Assembly (NCBI GenBank): GCA_051647535.1
Contig: JBOFEA010000027.1
Span: forward strand, 70,666 to 134,665
Source of the DNA: Brevinema_A sp051647535
Lineage (GTDB): Bacteria; Spirochaetota; Brevinematia; Brevinematales; Brevinemataceae
Direction of reading: 5' to 3'
Length of the DNA: 64,000 nt
A model generated the notes under the pieces. It was not told the origin of the DNA. It worked only from the letters and a program-made list of their open reading frames with translations, and did not search any database. Positions within the stretch are counted from its first letter, which is position 1. Every line of letters starts with the position of its first letter. Position numbers and translations under genes: made by a program. This document shows positions 8,997-18,511 of the stretch, piece after piece.

Positions 8997-11411
8997 ATGA
9001 TATATGATTTTCAATCTATAGAAAAGAAATGGCAAAATTATTGGGAAAAACATAATTCTTTTTGTGTGACAGAAGATTTATCCTTTTCAAAAGAAAAGAG
9101 AGCGTATATACTTGATATGTTTCCGTATCCTTCTGGAAGCGGTTTACATGTGGGACATCCTGAAGGCTATACTGCTTCAGATATTGTTGGTCGTTATCTT
9201 CGTATGAAGGGATTTAATGTTCTACATCCTATGGGATATGATTCTTTCGGACTTCCGGCTGAACAGTATGCGATAAAAACAGGAACTCATCCCCAAATTT
9301 CAACCATCAATAATATTGAAAATTTTGAACGTCAAATTAAGAGTTTAGGATTTGCTTACGATTGGAATAGAAAAATTTGTACTCATGATGCTGATTATTA
9401 TAAGTGGACACAGTTTATTTTTTTGAAACTCTTTGAAAAGGGATTGGCATATGAAGCAATGATGCCAGTAAATTGGTGTGAAGCAACGCGTACAGTGCTG
9501 GCAAATGAAGAAGTTATTAATGGCAAATCCGAACGTACTGGAGATCCTGTGATCAAGAAAAATCTTCGGCAATGGGTGTTAAAAATTACAGCATATGCGG
9601 ATCGTTTGATAGAAGATTTGGATTTATGTGATTGGCCTGAATCGATTAAAACGTTGCAAAAAAATTGGATAGGTCGTTCGGAAGGTGCTGAAATTATTTT
9701 TATTGAAGATTCCTTAAAGGAAGAAATTAGAGTATATACAACCCGTCCTGATACGTTGTATGGGGTGACTTATATAGTATTAGCCCCTGGGCATTCTTTG
9801 GTTTCTAAGATAACCACAAGCAGTCAAAAAAGCTTGGTAGAAGAATATATATCTAAGACCTTAGCAAAAAATGATTTGGAAAGAACCGAACTTAGTAAAG
9901 AAAAAACAGGTGTATTTACCGGAGCTTACGCTGTGAATCCTGTGAATAATAAAAAAGTTCCTATTTGGATAGGAGATTACGTACTGGAAAACTATGGAAC
10001 AGGAGCTGTAATGGCTGTGCCTGCTCATGACAGTAGAGATTTTGAATTTGCAAAGAAATATGATCTTCCTATTGAGTGTGTTGTCAAGCCTATACATGAG
10101 GAGTGCCATATATTGGAAGTGGCATTTACGGAGAATGGTGTTTCTGTCAATTCTGAAGAGTTATCGGGATTGCTAACGGAAGAAATGAAAAAGGCTGTAG
10201 TAGAAAAACTATCAGCTTGTGGAAAAGCTGTTTTCAAAGTTCAATATAAGCTTCGTGATTGGATTTTTTCACGCCAGCGTTTTTGGGGAGAGCCGATTCC
10301 ATTGATTCATTGTCAGAAATGCGGAATCGTTCCTGTTTCCGAATCAGAACTTCCACTAAGACTTCCTGAAATTGAATCTTATATGCCTTCTGCGGAGGGA
10401 GAATCTCCATTGGCAGTTGTTGAAGAATGGGTGAATACTTCCTGTCCAAAATGTAGTGGATCTGCTCGGCGTGAAACGAATACAATGCCTCAATGGGCTG
10501 GGTCTTGCTGGTATTATCTTCGATACATTGATCCTCATAACGAACATATGCTGATCGATCCTGAAAAAGAAAAATATTGGATGCCTGTTGATTTATATAT
10601 AGGTGGTCAAGAACATGCTGTATTGCATTTATTGTATGCTCGATTTTGGCATAAAGTATTGTATGACTGTGGTTTTGTTTCGACTAAAGAACCCTTTTTA
10701 AAATTAGTCAACCAAGGAATGATCCTTGGTGAAAATAATGAAAAAATGAGCAAATCTCGTGGTAATGTTATTAATCCTGATGATATTGTAGAAGAGTTTG
10801 GAGCGGACAGCCTTCGTTTGTATGAAATGTTTATGGGGCCTTTAGAAATGAGCAAACCTTGGTCTATGAACGGAATCGGAGGAATTAAAAAATTCTTGGA
10901 TAGAGTTTGGCGTTTGTATACAACGTATCCTCTTACGGATCAAATTCCGGATTCCTTATTGAAGCTGACGCATAAAACAATCAAAAAAGTTGCTCATGAT
11001 ATTGAAACTGTCAATCAATTTAATACAGCTGTTTCAGCGATGATGATTATGGTAAATGAATTGACCTCGTGTAAAGAAGTACCTAAATATTGTTTGGAAA
11101 TACTTGCTAAATTGCTTAGTCCTTTTGCACCTCATATTGCAGAGGAACTTTGGGAGATTTTGGGATATCCTCCGTTGATTTCTAATCAGCCTTTTCCTGA
11201 GTATCGTGAAGAACTAACATTAGATGATGAAATTGAATTTGTTATTCAAATTAATGGAAAAACAAGAGATAAAATACTTGTTTCAGCAGGACTGTCTCAA
11301 GAAGAATTAAAAAAGTTAGGCTTGGAAAAAGTACAGGATCGTATTTCCGATAAAGAAATTGTTAAGTGTATTGTTGTACCCAATAAATTATTAAATGTTG
11401 TGGTGAAATAA
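8997..11411 (+). CDS. leuS: Leucyl-tRNA synthetase
   Basis: Charges tRNA-Leu. It is a class Ia synthetase of 804 residues, normal length. The HIGH signature appears as GLHVGHPEGY, the KMSKS loop as EKMSKSRGNVINP, and the CP1 editing domain is present (VYTTRPDTLYGVTY; GTGAVMAVPAHDSRD). A zinc-type cysteine pair motif (CPKC) lies in the C-terminal half. An ATG at 8979 is in frame, but GAGGAGA at 8981-8987 lies inside that extension at perfect distance from the ATG at 8997, so 8997 is taken as the start. The gene is 133 bases after the lipoprotein gene and 1 base before the next gene. Confidence 0.97.
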   Translation: MIYDFQSIEKKWQNYWEKHNSFCVTEDLSFSKEKRAYILDMFPYPSGSGLHVGHPEGYTASDIVGRYLRMKGFNVLHPMGYDSFGLPAEQYAIKTGTHPQISTINNIENFERQIKSLGFAYDWNRKICTHDADYYKWTQFIFLKLFEKGLAYEAMMPVNWCEATRTVLANEEVINGKSERTGDPVIKKNLRQWVLKITAYADRLIEDLDLCDWPESIKTLQKNWIGRSEGAEIIFIEDSLKEEIRVYTTRPDTLYGVTYIVLAPGHSLVSKITTSSQKSLVEEYISKTLAKNDLERTELSKEKTGVFTGAYAVNPVNNKKVPIWIGDYVLENYGTGAVMAVPAHDSRDFEFAKKYDLPIECVVKPIHEECHILEVAFTENGVSVNSEELSGLLTEEMKKAVVEKLSACGKAVFKVQYKLRDWIFSRQRFWGEPIPLIHCQKCGIVPVSESELPLRLPEIESYMPSAEGESPLAVVEEWVNTSCPKCSGSARRETNTMPQWAGSCWYYLRYIDPHNEHMLIDPEKEKYWMPVDLYIGGQEHAVLHLLYARFWHKVLYDCGFVSTKEPFLKLVNQGMILGENNEKMSKSRGNVINPDDIVEEFGADSLRLYEMFMGPLEMSKPWSMNGIGGIKKFLDRVWRLYTTYPLTDQIPDSLLKLTHKTIKKVAHDIETVNQFNTAVSAMMIMVNELTSCKEVPKYCLEILAKLLSPFAPHIAEELWEILGYPPLISNQPFPEYREELTLDDEIEFVIQINGKTRDKILVSAGLSQEELKKLGLEKVQDRISDKEIVKCIVVPNKLLNVVVK

Positions 11412-11412
11412 A

Positions 11413-12396
11413 ATGAAAAAAACAATAAGTATTGTAGGAATTATTTTTTTGTTTTCGGTTGCTCAAAAGAATTTTGCACAGATGGATATTCAATCATTTG
11501 AACAGACAAATATAAATTTTGAAAGTACAAATACGGTGACAACTAATTTGGTTCTTTCCAATAATCAGCCTGTTATTTCTTTCGGTATTACTAATAATCC
11601 TACGAATACATTTTTTTATAATTACCCTAAAGGTATTGTATCGTTAATTTCTACTCCTTCAGCTGTAGATGAAGTCCAATCAGGATATGTCACGATGTAT
11701 TTTCCTAAGGGATATGGTTATAATAATCAACATTTTGGTATTTGGAATGCAATACCGTTTATCGTATTTGACAATAATTCTTTGCAAGTACGGTTTGGAT
11801 TGATTTTTGAGCATAGACAGGTCGGCTTTGTTCCTGATTCTTGGATGAGTACGTCGATAACCGGTCGAGGAACACCTGAGATCAGCTTTTTAATTCCTCA
11901 AACGAAAACGTTTTTAAATTTTATCTATGGAGCTTCTCAATGGAGGGCATCTGTTCTTCTTACAGAAGATCAGATTTCAAATCTTGCCGCTTATTCGGTT
12001 GATCTTCCTGCTTCTCCATCTGATCCCTATGCAAACACCTTTACTGTGACTCATAGAATGGTAGATGGGTCGTCATTTCCTTATTTGTTAGGTCCAAGAA
12101 ACAAAAGTTATTTTAAAATGATGCTTCAATTTTATGATTTTATTACTAAAAATCCACAAGTTAAGAAATTTCAAGGTTCTGATAAACTACCTGCCGGATC
12201 GTTTTTTGATGGTGTTGTTCCTCAAGCCGAAGCATCTGTTTCTAATACAGCTGCTGAAGATACTGCAACAACTGAAACGGCTCCAACTGAAGGAGTTGAA
12301 ATAGCTCCAACTGAAGATAGTACTGAAGAAGATGAAACAACTCTAACAGAAGATGCCGGAGATGCTTACGCAGAAGAACAATATTATTATGAATAA
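11413..12396 (+). CDS. Exported protein of unknown function with an acidic tail
   Basis: A 327-residue protein starting one base after the leuS stop, so probably cotranscribed and coupled with leuS. Residues 1-22 are a signal peptide ending at NFAQ. The middle (about 60-255) is rich in aromatic residues and beta-like segments and is not recognised. Residues 276-327 are a low-complexity tail rich in Thr, Glu and Ala (for example ETAPTEG and IAPTEDSTEEDE). No catalytic motif is seen. Periplasmic or surface location is predicted; function unknown. Confidence 0.6.
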   Translation: MKKTISIVGIIFLFSVAQKNFAQMDIQSFEQTNINFESTNTVTTNLVLSNNQPVISFGITNNPTNTFFYNYPKGIVSLISTPSAVDEVQSGYVTMYFPKGYGYNNQHFGIWNAIPFIVFDNNSLQVRFGLIFEHRQVGFVPDSWMSTSITGRGTPEISFLIPQTKTFLNFIYGASQWRASVLLTEDQISNLAAYSVDLPASPSDPYANTFTVTHRMVDGSSFPYLLGPRNKSYFKMMLQFYDFITKNPQVKKFQGSDKLPAGSFFDGVVPQAEASVSNTAAEDTATTETAPTEGVEIAPTEDSTEEDETTLTEDAGDAYAEEQYYYE

Positions 12397-12420
12397 AACA
12401 GTTATTGTATAAAGCTGACT

Positions 12421-12462
12421 ATATAAAATAAAAGAAGCATTTTTGCTTCTTTTATTTTATAT
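12421..12462 (+). terminator. Intrinsic terminator ending the mre-leuS cluster
   Basis: A 19-bp perfect stem (core AAAATAAAAGAAGCA and its complement) with a three-T loop. The AT-rich arms give a T-run on either strand. Confidence 0.85.
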
Positions 12463-12491
12463 AGATAAATAATATTATTTGTGTTGTTTTG

Positions 12492-12520
12492 TTGCGAAAA
12501 AACATTTTGTTTTGTATAAT
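12492..12520 (+). promoter_or_regulatory. Putative promoter of tyrS
   Basis: TTGCGA at 12492-12497, 17 bases, TATAAT at 12515-12520, giving a short leader with TAGGAA before the ATG at 12550. No T-box leader is visible. Confidence 0.5.
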
Positions 12521-12549
12521 ATTAGAATCTAAAATATTAGGAATTTATT

Positions 12550-13719
12550 ATGACATTGGATGAACATATTGCCTTTATAAAGCAAAATACAGTGGATCTT
12601 CTTCCTGAAGAAGAGTTGAAAAATAAATTAAAAAAAAATAAACCTTTAAAAATTAAATTGGGTGCTGATCCTTCTGCACCGGATTTGCATTTGGGTCATG
12701 CGGTTGTATTGAGAAAATTAAAGCAACTGCAACAATTAGGTCATGAAGTAATATTTCTTATTGGTGATTTTACTGCTATGATTGGGGATCCTACCGGAAA
12801 AAGTGAAACAAGAAAACCTCTTTCTTCTGAAGAAGTATTGAAAAATGCAGAAACTTATAAAAAACAAATCTTTAAAATTTTGGATCCTGAAAAAACAGTA
12901 ATTAGATTTAATTCAGAGTGGCTTAGCGAATTATCTTTCAAAGAATTACTAACATTAACATCTCGTGTCACTGTTGCACAATTGTTGGAAAGAGATGACT
13001 TTTCAAAACGTTTTGAAGAGCATAGGCCTATTTCTTTAGTTGAATTTATGTATCCGCTTGCTCAAGCTTATGATTCTGTAGTATTGGAAGCTGATCTTGA
13101 AGCAGGGGGGACAGATCAAAAATTTAATCTGTTATTCGGTCGGGCACTTCAAAGTGCACTTGATCAGGAACCCCAATGTATTATTACGATGCCTATTATT
13201 GAAGGTACTGATGCTGTTCAAAAAATGAGTAAATCTCTTAATAATTATATTGGTATTACGGAAAGTCCTGATACGATGTTTGGTAAAATTATGAGTATTC
13301 CGGATATCTTAATCCAAAAATATGTTATGTTGTTAACTGATATTGATGTTAATACTGTAAAAAATCGATTGGAATCCGGTGAAAATCCTCGTAATTTGAA
13401 GGTTGAGCTTGCAGAAAATATTGTTGCACAATTTCATTCTCATGAAGAAGCTCAGAAAGCTAAATGTAATTTTGATCAAGTTTTTGCTAAGGGTGGAGTG
13501 CCTGAAAATGTACCTATATATGAATTTACTCAGTCGCTGGCACTTGTTGATTGCTTGATCGATGCCGGTATTGTCCAAAGTAAATCGGAAGTACGGAGAT
13601 TAATTGCTCAAAATGCAGTTTCTATTGATGGAAATAAAATAAATGAAGAATGTATTATTGATAACTCATGTCTGATACGTGTTGGGAAGTTAAGATTTCT
13701 TGATGTTAGGAAAAAATAA
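12550..13719 (+). CDS. tyrS: Tyrosyl-tRNA synthetase
   Basis: Charges tRNA-Tyr; class Ic synthetase of 389 residues. The HIGH motif appears as DLHLGHAVVLRKL, preceded by KLGADPSAPD. The tyrosine-pocket region reads YPLAQAYDSV, and the KMSKS loop VQKMSKSLNNY. The C-terminal 60 or so residues are an S4-like RNA-binding domain (SKSEVRRLIAQNAVSIDG). The motif arrangement matches the TyrZ-like branch better than the TyrS branch; that is my impression only. Its own promoter precedes it and a Sir2 gene follows after 23 bases. Confidence 0.95.
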   Translation: MTLDEHIAFIKQNTVDLLPEEELKNKLKKNKPLKIKLGADPSAPDLHLGHAVVLRKLKQLQQLGHEVIFLIGDFTAMIGDPTGKSETRKPLSSEEVLKNAETYKKQIFKILDPEKTVIRFNSEWLSELSFKELLTLTSRVTVAQLLERDDFSKRFEEHRPISLVEFMYPLAQAYDSVVLEADLEAGGTDQKFNLLFGRALQSALDQEPQCIITMPIIEGTDAVQKMSKSLNNYIGITESPDTMFGKIMSIPDILIQKYVMLLTDIDVNTVKNRLESGENPRNLKVELAENIVAQFHSHEEAQKAKCNFDQVFAKGGVPENVPIYEFTQSLALVDCLIDAGIVQSKSEVRRLIAQNAVSIDGNKINEECIIDNSCLIRVGKLRFLDVRKK

Positions 13720-13742
13720 TATGTTGAAAAAATTGGTGGAAT

Positions 13743-14495
13743 ATGGATCATAAACAATATGATGAATTTATGAATTTACTATTAAATTCAAAAAATATAA
13801 TGGCGTTGACAGGGGCTGGTATTTCTACATCGGCCGGTATTCCTGATTTTAGAAGTCCTAAAGGAATCTATGTTGATCCTTCTGTTGATGGTGAAAGAGT
13901 TTTTGACATCAATGTTTTTAAAGAAGATCCGTCTATTTTTAATAAATTTTTTGCTAAACTGTATCCTATTATTCAGAGTGCCCAACCAACCAAAGCTCAT
14001 GCAATGTTAAAAAAGCTCCAAGATATGGGCAAACTTTCAAGTATTATTACTCAGAATATTGATGGCTTGCATAATAAAGCCGGAAATACCAATGTTATAG
14101 AAGTTCATGGTCATATTCGAGAATTTGTATGTATACGATCTGTACATCATAGACAAGATATCGATACGATTTCTAATGAATTTATTTCTTCTGCACAAGC
14201 TGTTATCTGTCCTGAATGTCAAAGTTTGATGAAACCTGATATTATCTTTTTTGGAGAATATGTAAAAAATTTAGAGAAAGTATTAACCGAAATCCAAAAA
14301 GCTGATTTATTGTTTATTATAGGAACGTCGCTTACAGTATATCCTGTGTCTACTATTCCTACATATTGTTCGGATTCAACCAAAATAGTAATTCTTAATG
14401 CGTCTGAAACTCCATATGATTATATGGCGGATTTAATTTTTCGAGATGATATTGAAACGTTTGTTGAAAGAACAGGTTTAGTTGCTAAAAATTAG
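13743..14495 (+). CDS. Sir2-family NAD-dependent protein deacylase
   Basis: Uses NAD to remove acyl groups from lysines. At 250 residues it shows the NAD-binding motif GAGISTSAGIPDFRSP (24-39), TQNIDGLH (103-110) and the catalytic HG motif at His122. The structural zinc site is unusual: the second pair is complete (Cys156, Cys159) but the first pair has only Cys130, with Ser at 133 and two histidines at 135-136. A later GTSLTVYPVS segment matches the family. It starts after GGTGG and probably shares transcription with tyrS. It ends 2 bases from the convergent nuclease gene, with no terminator between them. Confidence 0.92.
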   Translation: MDHKQYDEFMNLLLNSKNIMALTGAGISTSAGIPDFRSPKGIYVDPSVDGERVFDINVFKEDPSIFNKFFAKLYPIIQSAQPTKAHAMLKKLQDMGKLSSIITQNIDGLHNKAGNTNVIEVHGHIREFVCIRSVHHRQDIDTISNEFISSAQAVICPECQSLMKPDIIFFGEYVKNLEKVLTEIQKADLLFIIGTSLTVYPVSTIPTYCSDSTKIVILNASETPYDYMADLIFRDDIETFVERTGLVAKN

Positions 14496-14497
14496 TA

Positions 14498-17400
14498 CTA
14501 AGATTTCACAATTTTCTTATTTTTTCTTAAACAAATTTTATGTAATTCGCAATACTTACATTTATTATTATATTCTTTTAAAAAATTCTCTCCGAATTTT
14601 TTTGAAAACCACTCCGAAACTTCTTCTCCAATATCCTTGTCTAACGTAAATGGTGAAAAATTCCCTTTGTGTGCAAGAGTCATTAATTGTCTAATTTCCG
14701 ATTTTTTGATAGTGAAGAATTCATGGATACCGTCAAATACATTTACCTTTTTTATTTGTGCAGGGTATTCGGGTACTATCTGTTGGTCTTTTTCCAACAA
14801 TATATAAGAAATCCGCTCTATATTGGTTTTGTTGTTGATATATAGTAATGCAGCGTAAATAAATCCTTGAAACAAATGAAAGGGTATTTTTTGATATTCA
14901 CTGTAAGTACTACCTGTTTTTTTGTAATCAATAATGTGGTATCCTCCGGTAGTGTTGTTTTGGTTGATACGGTCGATTCGTCCATAAACAGTTAATATAA
15001 GAGAGGAAGTAATATCTATTGTTTGAACAGGTATTACTTCAGTACCGGATTGAATTTCAAAATATAATGCTTGCTGGTCTTCCTGCAGTATAGGCAATTC
15101 AATATTTTGTATAAATAAACTTATAGTAGTGAAAATAAAACAATAATCCAATATTAGTGCTTTCGAATATGGGGATGAGTTGATAAACTCTATAATAATA
15201 TTGTGGATTATTTCAGGATTATATAGAGTGTTTTTATCCTGTTGCATTTTTTGAATATAGTGTTCCAATACGTAATGATAAAGTAATCCGTAATCTTGAG
15301 CTTCAGGATGATATTGGGGGAGTTTTCGGGTTTTTAGTTTCCAGAATCCCTGCCACAATCCACGGTATCTACATTTTCCGAGCATTTCGAGTTTGGTTGC
15401 AGATGTATGGATATTTCCTTTGTATCTTTCGGTAATTTGAGGTAATTCCTGCAAATATCCGAAATATTGCTGTAAATGTTCTGAAGGAAGCTGTTGATTA
15501 TCAAATTCTTGATTGGCATGTTCAATATCTGTAAGGTATTGAGCAGATAATTTGGTTTTTTCGTTTAAGGCAGAATTTGCTATAGGGATATAGCTAAGTT
15601 CATAATATTCTTCCGGAGCGACAGACTGGTTGAAGATACCAGGATTGTTAAAAACGGAATTTTTTGGTGCATGAGAACAATATGGAATACGTTGGATAGA
15701 AATGGGATGTGAAAAAATTTTCTGCAAAAAGTGTGAAATTTCGAAATAAACTCCTTTTTCGTTAATAGGAGTATGTGAAAAAAATACTTTTTCTAATGCT
15801 CTCGAAACGGATAGAGCAAACATTAATTTTTCTTCCGAAAAATATTCCTGATTGGTTTCCCAAATCGGATATCCTAAAATTTTAGCAGAGGTAATATTGA
15901 GTTCCGTTCGGTCAAAGTGGTCAAATAAATCATATTTGGGAGCAGAAGGCCATTCGTTTTCATTCATGCCTAAAATAAATACAGCTTTGAAAAATAATCC
16001 TTTTACATCACTAGGTACAAGAATATTTAATATATTTTGTTTGGGAATATCTGTTCGATATCTTATTTCTTGGACGATAACATCAAAAAATGATGTAAAG
16101 GAATTGAAAGTTAATGTTTCAAATGCTGTTTTGGTTAATGAATCTTGTAATTCGGAAAGCATTTCTATTAATTTGGACATAGCGGCAAAATCTTTGGAAA
16201 TAGATACATCTATCATTTGCTTATGAGAAGTTAACAAGTGGGAAAAAGATAACGTTTCCTGAACTCCTAGGAAATCCAATAGATTGATAAGCCTATCAAT
16301 ATGAGAAACTGCTGATACTTTTTGGTAAGATTTTTCTGAAAATAAGTAGCTACATAGTTCTTGAATTAAATCTTTCATTTGAAAAAATGAATTATCGATT
16401 TCTTCATTGTTCATGTTAAATAATTCTAATTGTCTCTGAAAAGCCGACTCCCAACTTTGCTGATTTCCTTTTACGGCAATGGTGAATGTTTCAGATATTT
16501 TTCCTAATAAAATTCTAATTGGTTCTTTGATATAATTAGTGTTTGCAAAAAATTCTAATGTTTGGTTATCTATTTCACCTTTTTTCATAATGTTAAGACA
16601 GCGTTTGATAAATTGTATTAAGGGATTGTCAATTAATAACTCTTCAGTTCCAAATACAAAAGGTATTCCTGCTCTATAAAGCTGTGTTGAAAGGATAGAA
16701 TTGTATTTATCAGGACGGTTGGTAATAATCACCATGTCTTTAAAGGTATATTGTTCGTTAATACAGAGGGCTTTAATTTGGTTGACCACTTCTTGAATTT
16801 CTTTATGAATACCAAATGCTTGAATTTCGGTAATTTGTAAATTTTCTTCATGATATTCAGTGTTTTGAAGGAAACTCTCTGCTAGTAGCGAAGAAGGTGT
16901 TGAGTGTGTTAATAGAATTTCAGATGCATTGGGGAATCGTTTTTTTAACTTTTGCAAAATATCCTTGAATTTGCTGTGAGGATCTGTACTAACTGAAATC
17001 AGAGAGGAAATATTATTTTTTTCAGCATATTCTAAGAGGGAAGCGGTAAGTTTGAATTCGATAGAGTTAAAATCAATAAATCCATCAAAAAAAATATACT
17101 CCGGTATCTTGTCAGGTGGAATGAGGGATAAGTTATTACAAATATAATTTATTTCGCATCTTTGGTCGCCAAAGTTATTGTTGGAAAGAATACTTCGGTA
17201 ATTTGTTAAAATTAAATTCAAATCATGTACTTTATCTTCGAGGTATTCGTTTGATACTAAATGATCAATATCTTTTTCTTGAAGAGAATTTGTGAGTTTA
17301 TAAATCATATTGATAATATCAGTACGATCAGTGATATTTTTGAATGATTTAAATTGGGGTGCCAACTCTTTAATGATGTTGGATAATATGAGAAATTTTT

Positions 17401-17665
17401 GAAAATTAGAAACATGTATAGGTGGAGGTGTTGGGGAAAGAGGAGAGATACGGGTAAAAAGAAACTGTTGTAGTTCTTGTAATGTCAAAATCGGATTACC
17501 TTGTATGGAAGTAAGGTTTTCCGACAATTTAAGAGAAAAAGTATTTTTATGAATTCTAGATGGAACAATGATCCATAACGTTTTATTTTCTTTTAACAGC
17601 TTCAAACTTTGATTGAAAATATAAGAAGTTTTTCCGGAACCGAATTTTCCTAATAACAAATGCAT
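14498..17665 (-). CDS. addB: AddB-like ATP-dependent nuclease subunit
   Basis: A 1055-residue protein of the helicase-exonuclease (AddAB) type used in double-strand-break repair. Residues 6-13 form a Walker A loop (GKFGSGKT) at the extreme N-terminus, as in AddB. The C-terminal part is a RecB-type nuclease: YGRIDRI, then HIIDYKKTG with the catalytic Asp and Lys, then FQGFIYAALLY. Four cysteines fit the iron-sulphur staple of AddB nucleases: Cys765 and the final cluster Cys1036, Cys1039, Cys1045. The partner AddA is not in this window. It begins 16 bases after tonB on the same strand, so it is the last gene of an exbD-tonB-addB operon, an odd functional mix. Confidence 0.75.
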   Translation of the reverse strand: MHLLLGKFGSGKTSYIFNQSLKLLKENKTLWIIVPSRIHKNTFSLKLSENLTSIQGNPILTLQELQQFLFTRISPLSPTPPPIHVSNFQKFLILSNIIKELAPQFKSFKNITDRTDIINMIYKLTNSLQEKDIDHLVSNEYLEDKVHDLNLILTNYRSILSNNNFGDQRCEINYICNNLSLIPPDKIPEYIFFDGFIDFNSIEFKLTASLLEYAEKNNISSLISVSTDPHSKFKDILQKLKKRFPNASEILLTHSTPSSLLAESFLQNTEYHEENLQITEIQAFGIHKEIQEVVNQIKALCINEQYTFKDMVIITNRPDKYNSILSTQLYRAGIPFVFGTEELLIDNPLIQFIKRCLNIMKKGEIDNQTLEFFANTNYIKEPIRILLGKISETFTIAVKGNQQSWESAFQRQLELFNMNNEEIDNSFFQMKDLIQELCSYLFSEKSYQKVSAVSHIDRLINLLDFLGVQETLSFSHLLTSHKQMIDVSISKDFAAMSKLIEMLSELQDSLTKTAFETLTFNSFTSFFDVIVQEIRYRTDIPKQNILNILVPSDVKGLFFKAVFILGMNENEWPSAPKYDLFDHFDRTELNITSAKILGYPIWETNQEYFSEEKLMFALSVSRALEKVFFSHTPINEKGVYFEISHFLQKIFSHPISIQRIPYCSHAPKNSVFNNPGIFNQSVAPEEYYELSYIPIANSALNEKTKLSAQYLTDIEHANQEFDNQQLPSEHLQQYFGYLQELPQITERYKGNIHTSATKLEMLGKCRYRGLWQGFWKLKTRKLPQYHPEAQDYGLLYHYVLEHYIQKMQQDKNTLYNPEIIHNIIIEFINSSPYSKALILDYCFIFTTISLFIQNIELPILQEDQQALYFEIQSGTEVIPVQTIDITSSLILTVYGRIDRINQNNTTGGYHIIDYKKTGSTYSEYQKIPFHLFQGFIYAALLYINNKTNIERISYILLEKDQQIVPEYPAQIKKVNVFDGIHEFFTIKKSEIRQLMTLAHKGNFSPFTLDKDIGEEVSEWFSKKFGENFLKEYNNKCKYCELHKICLRKNKKIVKS

Positions 17666-17681
17666 ATAAATACTCTTAAAC

Positions 17682-18494
17682 TTATCTTATAGAAACATTA
17701 AACGTTTTAATAATAGTATCGTAAGTAGCAGTTTGAATAGGCTCAATACGAACAGTTCTTAATTCATTTCTAAAGAGGTTGTCAATATAAGGATCTCCGG
17801 ATGATTTTATAATTTGTAAGGAAGAAACCCAACCTTCCGGACTGAAAGTTAATTTGACAGTAATAGAAACACCATAACCTTGTCTTTTGTATTTTTGAGG
17901 GATATTTTTTGTGAGATCAGGGAAAGAAGTTGTTTTACGTGAATTTCCGGACCATCTGCCGTCTGAAAGAAAATCTGAATCTGAAGTTGTTGAGCTTTTT
18001 TGTTTTTGATCCAAGAGTTTTTCCAAATCTGTTTTTGATGTTGAAGAATTCTGTACAGGCACTGTTGAAGTCAATTGTTCAGGTTGAGTGGATGAGATAG
18101 TTTTTTCTTGAATTTGTTTTATATCCGGTTGAGTTTGAGATATATTTTCTTGTTTGGAAGTTGCAAGGGATGCTGCAGGTGAAGAAGTACTTTGCTTAGG
18201 AGTTGTTTGTGATGCTGCAGGTGAAGAAGTACTTTGCTTAGGAGTTGTTTGTGATGCTACAGGTGAAGAAGTACTTTGCTTAGGAGTTGTTTGCGGGTTG
18301 ACTGGTGCCGGAACAGGTGTTTGTAATGATGATTGGTTTCCGGAATTCATATTCAGATTAATAGAAACTTGTGCTGCTAACTCAGAACGCATGATGTTTG
18401 GTTTAATAAGCATGATCACAGAAAACAAAATTAAATGTATTCCTAAGGATACAAAAAAATAATAATGCAAAGTAGAAACTTTTTGATCAAACAT
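17682..18494 (-). CDS. TonB-family energy-transducing protein
   Basis: A 270-residue protein with one N-terminal membrane helix (about 12-30), a long periplasmic linker rich in Pro, Ser, Thr and Gln, and a TonB-type C-terminal domain (about 190-270: YGVSITVKLTFSPEGWVSS then LQIIKSSGDPYID). It would carry proton-motive energy from the inner membrane to outer-membrane receptors. The linker holds three copies of a 14-residue repeat (TPKQSTSSPAASQT type) from three 42-bp DNA repeats. The start follows AGGAG, and exbD lies 17 bases upstream. No exbB homolog is next to it. Confidence 0.85.
   Translation of the reverse strand: MFDQKVSTLHYYFFVSLGIHLILFSVIMLIKPNIMRSELAAQVSINLNMNSGNQSSLQTPVPAPVNPQTTPKQSTSSPVASQTTPKQSTSSPAASQTTPKQSTSSPAASLATSKQENISQTQPDIKQIQEKTISSTQPEQLTSTVPVQNSSTSKTDLEKLLDQKQKSSTTSDSDFLSDGRWSGNSRKTTSFPDLTKNIPQKYKRQGYGVSITVKLTFSPEGWVSSLQIIKSSGDPYIDNLFRNELRTVRIEPIQTATYDTIIKTFNVSIR
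18169..18294 (-). repeat. Three 42-bp tandem repeats in the tonB linker
   Basis: Three nearly identical 42-bp units keep the reading frame and encode the repeated TPKQSTSSP linker element. Only a few bases differ between units, so copy number could change by slippage and alter the periplasmic reach of the protein. Confidence 0.9.
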
Positions 18495-18511
18495 ATTGTT
18501 GCTCCTAGAAA

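Noticed and set aside
15852..16226. 124-codon plus-strand frame inside addB
   Set aside because: Antisense shadow; addB is continuous with strong motifs on the other strand.
18154..18462. 102-codon plus-strand frame with a repeated Cys-Leu-Gly-Val motif
   Set aside because: Shadow of the tonB linker repeats; the minus-strand tonB frame is clearly the real gene.
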